Position numbers and translations under genes: made by a program
Source: Anthoceros angustus
Taxonomy: Eukaryota; Streptophyta; Anthocerotopsida; Anthocerotales; Anthocerotaceae
Direction of reading: 5' to 3'
Length of the DNA stretch: 64,000 bases
Assembly: GCA_010909165.1 (NCBI GenBank)
Contig: MU008181.1
Location: 806,001 to 870,000 of the forward strand
Notes under the pieces: generated by a model
What the model was told of the DNA's origin: nothing
The model's database searches: none
The model's input: the letters and a program-made list of their open reading frames with translations, nothing else
Part shown: positions 22,200-33,078 of the stretch, in pieces
Layout of the letters: the number at the start of each line of letters is the position of its first letter
Numbering within the stretch: position 1 is the stretch's first letter

Positions 22200-25100
22200 C
22201 GTCTCGCTCCTCTTGAGGCTCTTCTCCCCATTGCCGTCGTCTCAAGCAGGGGCCCCTAGAGTCCCCTGTCTTTGTCCCCATGCCCTTCTTCCCCCTCTGA
22301 GCCTTCCAGGGGTCCGTCTATTTGCAGCGGGCGCTGAGAGGCCTCTACCGCCTTCAGGAGCTCAGCGTGGTAATAGGCAAAGTCCGAATCCACTTGTTGG
22401 ATTGCCTCTTCCACGTGTGCCCGGAGCACCCGATACTCCCTTCGCCATAGGTGCTCGGGAGGCGTCTTTGCCGCTTGTTGGTCCACCTCCCGCGGGTTTG
22501 ATATTGGGCAGCCGCTTCTCATGGTGCAAAGGGTCGGTCACCTCCATGGCCGTCGGCTATTTGTTGCTCCCGCTCCGCCGCTTGGTTCATTTGCCGGCTT
22601 CCGCCTTCCTCAATGGACCGGCTTCTTATGCCTTCGACTCTATCTTTGTCCATTTTGGTACTAACTCCATCTCTCCTCTCGGTCGGGCAACTCTGCGGGC
22701 TGCGGCCAGCCCTTCTCCATCTCGGCGGCGTCACGCTCCTGTTCCATAGCGTCACGACTCAGTCGCCAGGCGGGCCGCTCTATTTCCGTTCGCGTTCGCG
22801 ACCATGTCCTGAGACTACCATTCCTCTCAATGGTAGTTTGAAGGCTATGACTCAAAGTCTCCTTGCGGTCTTCCATCTCCTGGCTGCTCCACCTCCGGAT
22901 GAGTCAGATCCTCCATCTCCTTGTCGCGAACTTCACAGGCTGGTCGCGCTTGCTCACCTCTGCTCCATCTTGAGGCGGTGGGCGCTCTATCTCCTCGAAG
23001 TCTTGGATTCTCTCGTTGAGAACCCCTTGCTTTGCTCCAGCGTCTTGGGTTGTAACTCCAAGGTGTCCTTCTTGTCCTCCGGCTCCTGCGCCTCCCTTCT
23101 ACCTCCTGCGTGCACGAGGTCCCGTTTCCGGGTCTTGGCCTCAGTGTTTACGCACGGCTCGTCGTGCTTGCTCTCTTGCTTTGCTCGGCCTTGATTGGCC
23201 GTGGCTACCCGGTAGCCTCCACTGATCCATGAGTAGTGATCGCGATCGGCCTTTGCCGTGGCTTCCGCCTCCTTGGCCACCTTCACAGGCCTCTCGACAG
23301 CTCTGGTCTGTCAGCCTCCGGTCCGCGCCCGCTCGCTTGCCCGGCCTCTTCCGCTCTGCTGCGCTACCCCCTCACTGCGAGGTCCTCGGCCCGCTTGGGC
23401 CTCCTTAGCTTGCTTGCTTCCTCCAGTGAAGGAATTTAGTCCGGTCCTTGCGGATGGACGGACTTCCCTCTCGGCCTCCGGCGTTTCCCTTCCTCAATCC
23501 GGCCGAGCTTGGCCTTCCTTCTGCCTCTGGGCCCCTCAAGCCTCACGGAGGAGTACCATGCGCCTCGGGTGGCTTCTACCTCCTGGGTCTTCTCGGCCAT
23601 CCGAGACCCCAAAGCATCTGCGTCCATGGCGGTAGCAGGAACCGCCGTGTTTCTTCCACGGCCGGCTAGTGAGGCTCCCACAAAGTCCGTAGCGGAGCCG
23701 CATTTCACGGTCCGCCAGGACCTCCATACCGTCCGAGTAAGTCCGACTGGGTTCTCGGACCTAATCGGGACCCTTAGGTCACAGTCTTGGCTTCACCCTC
23801 CTTGGCCCTTTGGCCGCGAGCTCCTTCTCGCCCTTTTTCTCACAGGGCTCGGAGGAGGTGAGGGGTCGGGAGCAAGCCCTTTTGCCCCTTCACATCGGCG
23901 GCAGGACCCGGCTCAGTGCGGCTGCTGCCGGTGTCCTCCTGCTCACAGGCGTCCCTTCTGCCCTCACTTCTCCTCCTTCTTGCCACTCAGGTAGGCGGGG
24001 TAAGAATCTTGGCACCGTCTGCCGTTAGTCTTGTCTTCGTCTCTTGGTTCCCTCACAGTCGGGGCTCCATGGTATGGTTGTGGTGGTGGCGGGGCGGGGT
24101 CGGGGGGCTTCTGTGGTGGCCCCTCGGTTGGGGCACCGGGAGGAGGAGGCGGATTTCTTCCCATACTTCCACAGGTGGTGAGGGGTCCGTTCAGACGTAT
24201 GGAGTCGAATTCCCTCGATCGTCCTCCTCCGGGTCCGTTTGGCCTTGATCGGCCTCCCCTCGGGCGCCCTTGCCGCTCCACTTCCGGCGGGGCCTCAGTC
24301 CTTTCGGGCGCCCGCTCAAGCTCTCCCTCCTTGAGGCTCTTCTCCTCACCGCTGTTGCCTCCAAACAGGCCCCTAGAGTCCCCTGTGGCCGCCCCCATGC
24401 CCTTCTTCCCTCCGAGCCTTCCAGGGTCCGCCTATTTACCGAGAGGCCTCTTCAGAGCTCAGTGGTAATAGGCAAAGTCCGAATCCACTTGTTGGATTGC
24501 CTTCCACGGTGCCCGAGCACGATACTCCCTTCGCCATAGGTGCTCCGGAGCCGAGCGTGCGCCCTTGTTGGTCCACCTCCCCGCCAGTTTGATAGCCGGA
24601 GCCGGCCGCCGCGAGGTCGCAAGGCCGCCGGCCACCTCCCGCAACCGCCGTTGCTCCACCGCCCAACTCCTTCGCCTGCTCACTTGCCACCCATAACGCA
24701 GCTGCTCCTTCCGCCTTCCGCCTGGACCAGCAGCTTCTTGTCTCGCCTCTTTGTCCATTCCGCAACTCCGCCATCTCCCTCTCAGACGGTCGGGCAACTC
24801 TGATCGGGCTTCGCCTGTGCCCTTCTCCATCTCGGCGACGCCCCGCCTCTGCTCCATCGCTGCTCCTGGCCTCCGCCAATGTAGCCGGAGCCGCTTATTT
24901 CCTGCCTGCCACCATGTCCCCGCATCACTACCATTCCTCTCAATGGTAGTTTGAAGTCAGCCCAAAGTCTCCTTGCGGTCTTCCATCTCCGCCGCCGCCG
25001 CTGCTCCACCTCCCGGAGCCGAGTCCGAGATCCTCCATCTCCTTGTCGCGAACTTCGGCCTCGGCCGTGGCTGCCGCCACCTCCCCGCCTCCATCTTCGT

Positions 25101-26450
25101 GCAGAGCCGAGGCGCCTATCTCCCGTCAAGTCTTGGATTCTCTCGTTGAGAACCCCTTGTCGCCCGACGCTGCCTTGGAGTTGTAACTCAAGGTGTCCTT
25201 GCCCTCCAGCCTCCCCGCCGCCTCCTTCTACCTCCTGCACTGCCTCGAGGTCCCCGATTTCCCGTGCTGGCCTCCCAGACGGCTCGTCTGCTTGCTCACC
25301 GCCGCCGCCTTCGATTGGCCGTGGCTACCCGCCTCCCTCCACCGGCCCGATCACGCCGATAGTGATCGCGATCGGCCTGCCGTGGCTTCCGCCTCCTTGG
25401 CCACCTTCACCGAGCCTCCAGCCTTGGCTCGTCGGGCCGCCCGCCAGTCCCGCCCGCCTCCGCTTGCGCCCGGCCTCTTCCGCCTCGCCAAGGCCACTCC
25501 GCCGCCTCAGAGGTCCCCGCTGGCCTCCTAGCTCGCTTCACTGCCTCCACTGAAGGAATTTAGTCCGTCCTGCGGATGGACCAGATTCCTCCTCGCCTCC
25601 CGCTTCCTTCTCAATCCGCCGAGAGCTTCCTTCCTTCGCCTCCCGGCCCTCCAACTGCTCCTGGAGGAGTACCATGCGCCTCCGGGTGGCTTCTACCTCC
25701 TGGGTCTTCTCGGCCATCCCGCAGAGACCCCAAAGCATACCGTCCATGACGGTAGCCAGGACCCGCCGTGTTTCTTCCACGGCCGCCACTGGTGAGGCTC
25801 CCACAAAGTCCGTAGCGGGAGCCGGCATTTCACGGTCCGCCAGGGACCTCCATACCGCTGTCCGGAGTAAGTCCGGACTGGGTTCTCCGGACCTAATCAG
25901 GACCCTTAGGTCCTGAGTGCTGAGCTCCGGAGCTTCACCCTCCTTGGCCCTTTTGGCCGCGAGCTCCTTCTCCGCCCTTTTTCTCCCTGGGCCTGAGGAG
26001 GTGAGGGGTCCGGAGCAAGCCCTTTTGCCCCTTCCGCCGGCGACAGACTGCTCCGGTGCGGCCGCTGCCTGTCCTCTCGCCTCGGCCCCTTCGCCTCCTT
26101 ACCGCTTCCTCCGCTTGCAAGGGTAAGGGTACCGGCACCGCCTCGAGGGTGCCGCAGGCTGCCTTGCGGCCTCTTCCTCCCGGTCCGCGGGCTCACCGTG
26201 GTTGTGGCCGTGGCGGGCTGGTCGGGCCGCCTCGGCCGCCCCTGCACTGTGAGGAGGGAAGGGAATTTCTTCCCATACTGGGTGGTGAGGGGTCCGCTCT
26301 GCACGATGGAGTCCGGAATCCTCCCCCGCCCTCCTCCCGGTCCGCCCTCGGCACCGGGCGCCCTTGCCCGCCCACTTCCCAGTAGGCCTCCATTTTCCCG
26401 AGCGCCCGCTCTCCCTCCTTCAGAGTTTCAAATGTCCCCATACATGGATC
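22200..26450. repeat. GC-rich direct duplication of about 2.1 kb, unknown retroelement part
   Basis: 22220-23990 and about 24340-26100 share the same blocks in the same order: CCCCTAGAGTCCCCTGT, CCGAATCCACTTGTTGGATT, CCATTCCTCTCAATGGTAGT, CTTGGATTCTCTCGTTGAGA and AGGAGTACCATGCGCCTC. On the minus strand these read as Glu/Arg-rich coiled-coil pieces (EHLWRREYRVLRAHVEEAIQ; MAEKTQEVEATRRRMVLLQE), consistent with a gag-like protein of a non-autonomous element. Indels break every frame. Many GTCCGG/CCGGAC motifs give a local low-complexity look. Confidence 0.55.
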
Positions 26451-28180
26451 GGGTATGGGGGCGGCCCAGATGGCGAGGCTTCTCGGTCTGCTTGCGGGCC
26501 TCGACTAAACCGGCGAAGATAATCCTTCCCAGTCCGCCCTCTTCCCACCCGGCGCGCGGGAATAGCGGGTTATCACCAAGGTGATCCACCTTGGTGAGCA
26601 GTTCCAATGGACAATGATCCGGCTACCGCCCTTACTCATTGTCGATGGTCGGATATCGGCCGGCGTTGGTGGTCCTCTGCGTCGAGCCTCGACGCCGCGT
26701 TGCCGGCCCTATCTTCCCGCCTTGAGGGGCTCGGCACCCTCCCCTTCTTCCTCCTTTGGGCGGTTGTAGGCCGCCTCGGGACCTCAAGGTCCATCGCCTC
26801 GGGTCCTCCGGAGGTTCTTGGACCGCACCTCCTTGTTGACCGCCGCCAAGATCTTCCGGCGAACTCCCGGACCCGAGTGACTGTCGAGCGTCGGGCAATG
26901 CGGAACACATCCAGTGCCACTCCTCCACTAATTCTCCGCTTCCTCCGGCCGGGCCCAAAGTCCGGATAGCGCCGGTCACAATGTTGCGCTCCACGAGGTT
27001 CCATGGCTCCCAAACTTCATGAGCTTTTGGGTGCCATCGCCTTCTCCTCCCTTTATTCTTGTGGCGCTTCGGAGACCGGCGCGTCGCCCTTCGCGTTCGC
27101 TCCAACCTCAGCGGTGGCCGCGCGATGTCGTCCGAGATGCGCCCGAGCGGGTGCGGGCGCAAGGCTGCGGTGTCTCGGCTGCGGAGGCCTTCCCCCGGCG
27201 CGCCGAGTAACGGCGGGGGCGGGCGCCTCTTCCTGTCCGTAGCGCGGTGCGCGCATGGCTTATTGACCTTACGCCTGCCTTTTGCACCGCTACGCGCGCG
27301 CGGTCGCGGGCGTGAATACTGCCTGCGGCCCTTGGCGAGCTACGGTCCTAGCCAGCGCATGCCCGACCTCCACTCGTCCGCGTGGCGCCGCCTAGTCCGT
27401 CCTCACGACTCACTTCTAAGTTACTTTCCCGGGCGTACTTATCACGCTTGGACTGGGTAGTCCGGACTTATCCGTTGCCGCGTAGTCCGGTACATCATAA
27501 TAGGTCGAGTCACATTGCCCATCCAGCGATCCGGAATATACTCCGGGGCTGCGATCTGGCTATCCGTGCTTATTCCTCCTTTTTCCGCCTTATTTTATCC
27601 TTCGCTCCTACAAAAAAAACAAAACCCTACTTATTTCTTAACCCCCAAGGGAAGTCCGTAGTCCACAGCTGGTATTGGGCGCAGGCACTCATCAGGGAGC
27701 GGGCGCCCAGATCGGTTCAGGTGGGAGGCCCGGATCTGGCTCAGCGCGTGTGGAGGGAGCAGGCGCGGGCGTGGGGATCATCGGGGGCGCATACACAACG
27801 GGCGCCGAGCTCGCGGGAGGCGCGGCCTGGTACAGCGCGGGCGCCAGATCCGACCGCCGCCGACGGCACTGCATCCATCGCGAGCACAAGCCCGGCGGGC
27901 GGTCGCGGCGTGGAGGTCGCGGGGCTGAAGTCCGAGGCAGGGGAGGGTGCAGTGCAGGCGGGCGCGGTGGGGATGGCGCGTGTCGGCCACGGGCGAGAGA
28001 TTCAGCGTGGCGCTTGCGCCGCAGGCCGGAGCCCGAGGTTCCCGCCCGGGCTCTCGAACGGGCACGGCGCACAGAGTGCGGTAGGTGCCGTGGATCGGGG
28101 GCCGACCAACCGGTGCCCCGTGCACCGTGCAGGGGGCCCGCCCATCCCTTACTTTTCATTCTTTCGCAAGACTCAGACGG
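26451..28180. other. GC-rich TE-like DNA without recognised gene
   Basis: Several overlapping frames on both strands (for example 27382-28266 plus, 294 codons) are products of high GC content, with Arg/Ala/Gly-rich translations and no recognisable motif. The region lies between the duplicated repeat and the SINE-like promoter and is probably retroelement-derived. Confidence 0.45.
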
Positions 28181-28184
28181 ACGC

Positions 28185-28254
28185 GCCAACGGGAATCGAA
28201 CCCACGACCTGCAGCCCCAAGAAGCAAGACCCAACCACTACACCAACTCACTTT
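28185..28254 (-). mobile_element. tRNA-derived SINE-like head (A- and B-box)
   Basis: The minus strand reads GAGTTGGTGTAGTGGTTGGG (A-box, about 28252-28233) and, about 30 bp on, GGGTTCGATTCCCG (B-box, 28203-28190). The acceptor arms do not pair, so it is not a working tRNA. Translations of the opposite strand give GIEPTTC or RESNPRP, familiar false peptides of tRNA-derived SINEs. The 3' end and any tail were not identified. Confidence 0.5.
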
Positions 28255-28654
28255 GGTTACATGTGAAAGGTCTTCGCCTAGATTTAACCTGGTTTTAGCA
28301 GAAGACTGAAGCCACGTACATTACAAAAAAAAAAGGGAAGAAAAAGAGGAAGCAAGCCCCGGCGGAGCGAAAGGAGAAAGAAAGGGAGGGGAGAAACCAA
28401 CAAAAAAGAAGAAGAAAAGAAGACACAACAAGGGAGAACTCTCACAGAAGAAATCAAGAGTAAGCGGAGAGGGATACTCACTTCCTCCGAGATATCTGTC
28501 GGCACTTATGGAGGATGGACCCTTGAGACTCGTGATGGCGTGAGGTGGGCACTCTAGGCTATTACACCGCCCGCGACGAGCTCATGGATCCGTCCACCGT
28601 CTGCGCCCGAATAAGCGGGCAGAGCCGGAGCGAGGAGCGATCGCCTCCTAGGCC

Positions 28655-29500
28655 CGTCTTTTATGACCACAAGTTACAACTCCCTTGTGGACCAGCCGAT
28701 CCAGTTGAGCTCACTCTCTTTGAACACGCCAACGAGGATGGCGGCGGGACCTCGACTGACCCCGGTGCCATACCCATCTTCACCGACCACATCAAGGAGA
28801 AAGACCGGTTCAACGGCCAGATTATCCAAGATGGCGAGTCCGGATGAAGTCGACCCTCATCGGCGGCGTTTGGAAGATAGTTGACTGGCTACCCAAAGCG
28901 ACCCCTACAACTCCTCCTCCCTCTGCAGCAGATATCGAGAAGTGGGAATACGTAAACGGAATTGCAGTGGCACTCCTGATCAGCGGACTTGACTCAAGCC
29001 TGGTGCCCAGCGTGGAGTTCCTTACAGAGGCTTCTGCCATCTGGGACCAGCTATCAAACACGTACAACGTTAACAATGTTCTAACCTTGTACAGTGTGCG
29101 ACAGGAATTCAACGCCCTCAAGATGAAGGAGTCAGATACGGTGGCGGCTCACACATCTAAGTTCCGGCAGTTGCGAGGGCAGCTAGCCTCTCTCGGCTCA
29201 ACGATGACCGAGGCTGACGCCGCCGCTCAACTCCTAATGAGTCTCCCGGATTCTTACCAACATTTCGTCACCAGCCTGATGCTGATGGCGACCCGCGGCA
29301 CCACCGGCTCAACCTCCTCTCTGACAGTGGAGGACATCATCGGCTCAGACGCGGAGCGGCGCCACCTCGGCCTGCAGGAGGGTCCAAGCCCGATGCAGAC
29401 AGAGCGCTCCACCGTTTCAAGCCGGGAGGAATTGAAGGGCAAGGCGAATTTCACCCCTAAAGGTGACTCAACCTCGCGCCTCGCCGAGCCGAACCGGTGC
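28655..29500 (+). pseudogene. Copia gag, copy A
   Basis: Starts at ATG 28655 (MTTSYNSLVDQ). The original frame runs through EKDRFNGQ, then NYPRWRVRMKSTLIGGVWK in another frame, implying a one-base loss near 28823. It continues WDQLSNTYNVNNVLTLYSVR, FNALKMKESDTVAAHTSKF and LLMSLPDSYQHFVTSLM. These are the core motifs of Ty1/copia gag (UBN2 family). The zinc knuckle after 29490 is wrecked: only the GHW.REC-like tail is left. Confidence 0.85.
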
Positions 29501-29589
29501 GGCTGAAGCCGGCTCTCCGGTGACGAGAGTGCCGCAAGAAAGAGGCCGAGAGCAGTGACCGGTGCAGCGCGGCTTGAGGGAACGCCAAC

Positions 29590-29883
29590 ACAACAAAGGC
29601 AAGGACCGTGAAGATACTTACGGTTTGCCTCAACACCCAGTTGCATCAGGATGCGGGGTGGTACCTGGATAGTGGAGCCACCGCCCACGTATGCAAAGAT
29701 CATGCTCTATTCACCAAGCTGGACACTTGCCCTCTGGAGGAAAGAGTGTTACTTGGTGATGAACATAGCAGAACCAGCCTGCCAATCATGGGACAAAGCA
29801 CTTGCGAACTTCCTCTGAAGGATGGTTTGGCCACCTTGGAGCTGTGCTCCCGTCCCATAAATAGGCGAGAACCGTGTCTATGA
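29590..29883 (+). pseudogene. Copia protease, copy A
   Basis: The frame includes WYLDSGATAHVCKDHALF (D-S-G-A catalytic motif), LGDEHSRTSLPIMGQST and KDGLATLELCS. This is the copia protease at the head of pol. No integrase, RT or RNase H follows before the 3' LTR 290 bp on, so the element is an internal-deletion, non-autonomous derivative. Confidence 0.85.
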
Positions 29884-30173
29884 CTCACCAAAGGAAGGCG
29901 ATCTCGAGATGCTTGATTCAAGGAGTCATGTCGCTTTTCAGGACAACAAATCGACTTGGGCCTCTTCACGGTAGTGCCTCAAGACGGCTGTGCAGCTCTC
30001 ATTCACCGTGAGTGGACCCACGCCACCCTCTGGTAACTGGCATCCCTCTGACTGCCGGAGAGACTTAGCTCTGAGGAGCGGCGCCAGGAGCGCCGCTCCA
30101 TGGAAGAAAGTCTCCACCAGGTCGTTACCCTTAAGAGGGAGTGTAGCTTAGGTTATGTTACCCTTAAGAGGAG

Positions 30174-30346
30174 TGTTAAGTTTAGTAAGAGTTACATAAC
30201 CCTAGCCAATAGTCAAAGTGAGTTAGGCTAACCTAGCTCACGAGCCCTACGAAGCCCGGTCCCATATAAAAGGGCCCTAACCTATGAATTTTCTAATCTT
30301 TTCTAATTCATGCTTCCGCTATATTCTATACATTAGGAAAGTTCAC
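30174..30346 (+). mobile_element. Copia-type LTR (3' LTR, copy A)
   Basis: Starts TGTTAAGTTTAG just after TTAAGAGGAG (a purine-rich polypurine tract) and ends GTTCAC. It shares the TATA-like and 3' blocks with 11085-11277. It is about 20 bp shorter, with losses in the middle. GAAGACCGTGGCGC follows it, as after the LTR at 31998. Confidence 0.85.
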
Positions 30347-30407
30347 GAAGACCGTGGCGCTTGTGTCATTTCAAGCAAAGTACAAATAGCCAAGTGCCCA
30401 TGATAAT

Positions 30408-31800
30408 GCTCACTCTCTTTGAACACGAGGATGGCGGCAGGACCTCGACTTGACCCGGTGCCATACCCATCTTCACCGCGACCACGCAAGGAGAAAGACC
30501 GGTTCAGCGGCATTATCCGATGGCGAGTCCGGATGAAGTCGACCCTCATCGGCGGCGTTTGGAAGATAGTTGTGGCTACCCAAAGCGGCCTACAACTCCT
30601 CCTCCCTCTGCGGATATCGGTAGAATACGTAAATGGAATTGCGGTGGCACTCGATCGTGGACTTGACTCAAGCCCGGTGCCCGGTGGAGTTCCTTACGAG
30701 GCTTCGCCGCCACGGGACCAGCTATCAAACACGCATAACGTTAACAATGTTCTAACCTTATGCGGTGTGCGGCGAATTCAATGCCCTCAAGATGAAGGAG
30801 TCGGTCGGTGGCGGCTCACACATCTAAGTTCCGGCGATTGCGAGGCTAGCCTCTCGGCTCAACGATGACCGAGGTCGACGCCCGCTCAACTCCTAATGAG
30901 TCTCCTGATTCTTACCAAGATTTCGTCACCCGGCCTTGATGGCGACCAGCACCACAGCTCAACCTCCTCTCGGCGGTGGAGGACATCGCCGGCGCTCGCG
31001 GGCGGCGCCACCTCGGCTCTAGGAGGGTCCAAGCCCGTCTGAGCAGGCGCTCCACCGTTTCAAGCGGGAGGAATTGAAGGGCAAGGCGAATTTCACCCCT
31101 AAAGGTGACTCAACCTCTGCGCCTCGCCGAGCCGGGAAGCGCAATTGGTGCGGAGCTCGGCCATTGGGCACGAGAGTGCCGCAGAGAGGCCAGAGGCAGC
31201 GACTTGTGACAGCCAGCGTTGCGGTTGAGGAACGCCAACACAACAAAGGCAAGGACCGTGAAGATACTTGCGGTTTGCCTCAACACCTGCATCGGGATGC
31301 GGGTGGTACTGGATAGTGGAGCCACCGCCCACATGCAAAGATCATGCTCTATTCACCAAGCCGACACTTGCCCTCGGAGGAAAGAGTGTTACTTGGTGAT
31401 GAACATATGAACCAGCACGCCAATCATGGGACAAAGCACTTGCGAACTTCCTCCGAAGGATGGTTTGGCCACCTTGGAGCTGTGCTCCCGTCCCATAAAT
31501 AGGCGAGGCTGGTGCTATGACCGGTTGCTAAGGAAGGCGATCTCGAGATGCTTGATTCAAGGGAGTCATGTCGCTTTTCAGACAACAAATCGACTTGGGC
31601 CTCTTCACGGTAGTGCCTCAAGACGGCTGTGCAGCTCTCATTCACCGTGAGTGGACCCGCCACCCTCACACTGGCATCCTCTGACTGCCGGAGAGACTTA
31701 GCTCGGAGGGAGGCGCCACGGAAGGCGTCGCTCCATGGAAGAAAGTCTCCACCGCTGGTCGTTACGTCCGACAGAGTCATAGCTTAGGTTATGTTACCCT
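30408..31800 (+). pseudogene. Copia gag-protease, tandem copy B
   Basis: A direct duplicate of 28709-30170, beginning mid-gag at GCTCACTCTCTTTGAACACG. All motifs recur in damaged form (NGIAVAL, QLSNTHNVNNVLTL, LDSGATAHM). It differs from copy A by dozens of 1-6 base changes, many at CAG or CTG of copy A. No frame is usable. Confidence 0.85.
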
Positions 31801-31808
31801 TAAGAGAG

Positions 31809-31998
31809 TGTTAAGTTTAGTAAGAGTTACATAACCCTAGCCAATAGTCGGTGAGTTAGGCTAACCTAGCTCGTTAAGCGAAAGCAGTCCCCCTCGAAGG
31901 GTGCCCGGGTCCCATATAAAAGGGCCCCTAACCTATGAATTTTCTAATCTTTTCTAATTCATGCTTCCGCTATATTCTATACATTAGGAAAGTTCACA
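31809..31998 (+). mobile_element. Copia-type LTR (3' LTR, copy B)
   Basis: 190 bp, TGTTAAG...GTTCACA, nearly identical to the 5' LTR at 11085-11277. It is followed by the same flank (GAAGACCGTGGCGCTTGTGT) as the LTR at 30346. Shared flank shows that copy A and B arose by duplication of a whole segment, not by two insertions. Confidence 0.85.
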
Positions 31999-32396
31999 GA
32001 AGACCGTGGCGCTTGTGTCATTTCAGAAGCAAAGTACAAATAGCCAAGTGCCCATGATAATGATCAGGGAGAGCCGAAGAGAAGGACCAAGGTGGCTCAG
32101 CGAGATAAAGCAGCCACTTCTCCAGAGATGGAGGTGTATGACGCATCCACCACACAAAAGAAGAGAAGGCTCCGGAAGGGGGTCAGCGCGAATTTTGACC
32201 ATACCCTTCTCCTACATGCAATGCAACGAGTCCCAACGGGCATCATTGTCCCAAATGTTTGAGGGGTTCTAGAGTTTTGAAATACACAACTTTCACGAAA
32301 AGTGCACTTACTTTAAAATGACCAGATGGCAAATATAAGTGGATCATGCATATAATCTAGACAAATACGGTCCAAAAACCCATAGAGTATGGAATA

Positions 32397-32537
32397 CCGA
32401 TCTCGATAGGAAGCCCTTTAGGGTTTTTTTCGATGGTGACAAAAGAAGTTATCCCGCTGCATACGGCGGGAAAACTTCTGGTGTCACACACTTGACGACA
32501 TCGGCCGCGGGCGCCTGCCCCTCGTGTCCCGATCTCG
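32397..32537. repeat. 123-bp insert between 9-bp direct repeats
   Basis: CCGATCTCG occurs at 32397-32405 and 32529-32537. The flanks (ATGGAATA on the left, TCACTAAGCC on the right) match, in inverted orientation, a contiguous stretch near 33250-33290 (GGCTTAGTGACTAGATCGGTATTCCAT), which lacks the 123 bp. This looks like an insertion with a 9-bp target duplication. No terminal inverted repeats were seen. Confidence 0.4.
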
Positions 32538-32540
32538 TCA

Positions 32541-33044
32541 CTAAGCCTGTGGTGTGTGTGTGAAGATTCTTTTTAGGTTTTGACACACAAGGTTTTCTTT
32601 TTTAGGGCTGTCAGGGCATGGGCCATCGCACATCCATTCGCATGACCCCATCCGCCTGCTTTGCCATAAGGAAACCGTCACGTGCCTTATGGCGACAGCG
32701 TGGAGGAGCCATCGCCGAGCGCCACCGCCTTCGTATATGAGGCCTTTGTGGTCGTGCCCTGAGGCGCCATATGCGCCTCGCGCGCGCTTTCGCAGCCATC
32801 CAGCGTCGTGCATTTGGCGCCAAGCAGCCTCGGCGATAGCGCTAACATCTTCACACAAGCGGGCTTTACATTCGACCACAAGAAAGCCACCACCGGGCTC
32901 ACGTCTCAAAGGATGTAACACACCGGATCGAGCATGTTCGAGGCTAACATCCGGCCACGCGACGGTGAAAGGGAAACGCAGCCTTGAACGACTAGCATGG
33001 GCTTCCACCGGGGCAGACATGTCCGATCCGATATATATGTCCAT
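32541..33044 (-). CDS. Hypothetical 167-codon frame
   Basis: A single minus frame with GGGFLVVECKARLCEDVSAI and AEAAWRQMHDAGWLRKRARG. VVECKARL is reminiscent of an E-x-K nuclease-type strand, but there is no further support and the start codon is unverified. It is embedded in repeat DNA next to the duplicated block at 33079 and may be a TE fragment. Confidence 0.22.
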   Translation of the reverse strand: MDIYIGSDMSAPVEAHASRSRLRFPFTVAWPDVSLEHARSGVLHPLRREPGGGFLVVECKARLCEDVSAIAEAAWRQMHDAGWLRKRARGAYGASGHDHKGLIYEGGGARRWLLHAVAIRHVTVSLWQSRRMGSCEWMCDGPCPDSPKKENLVCQNLKRIFTHTPQA

Positions 33045-33078
33045 GTGTGCAGGAAAACCCTAAATGAGTATGTGTGTT

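Noticed and set aside
21640-26450. CRISPR-like or regulatory array from repeated GTCCGG motifs
   Set aside because: Spacing is irregular and the motifs sit within a 2.1-kb direct duplication; this is low-complexity GC-rich TE DNA in a plant nuclear genome.
27382-28266. 294-codon plus-strand ORF
   Set aside because: High-GC frame with Arg/Ala/Gly bias. Its end overlaps the SINE-like A/B boxes (GIEPTTC is a known SINE artefact peptide), and it shows no motif.
11085-31998. Solo-LTR array interpretation of the three copia LTRs
   Set aside because: The first has a primer binding site, the others follow a polypurine tract, and the last two share identical downstream flank, so they are 5' LTR, 3' LTR and a duplicated 3' LTR.
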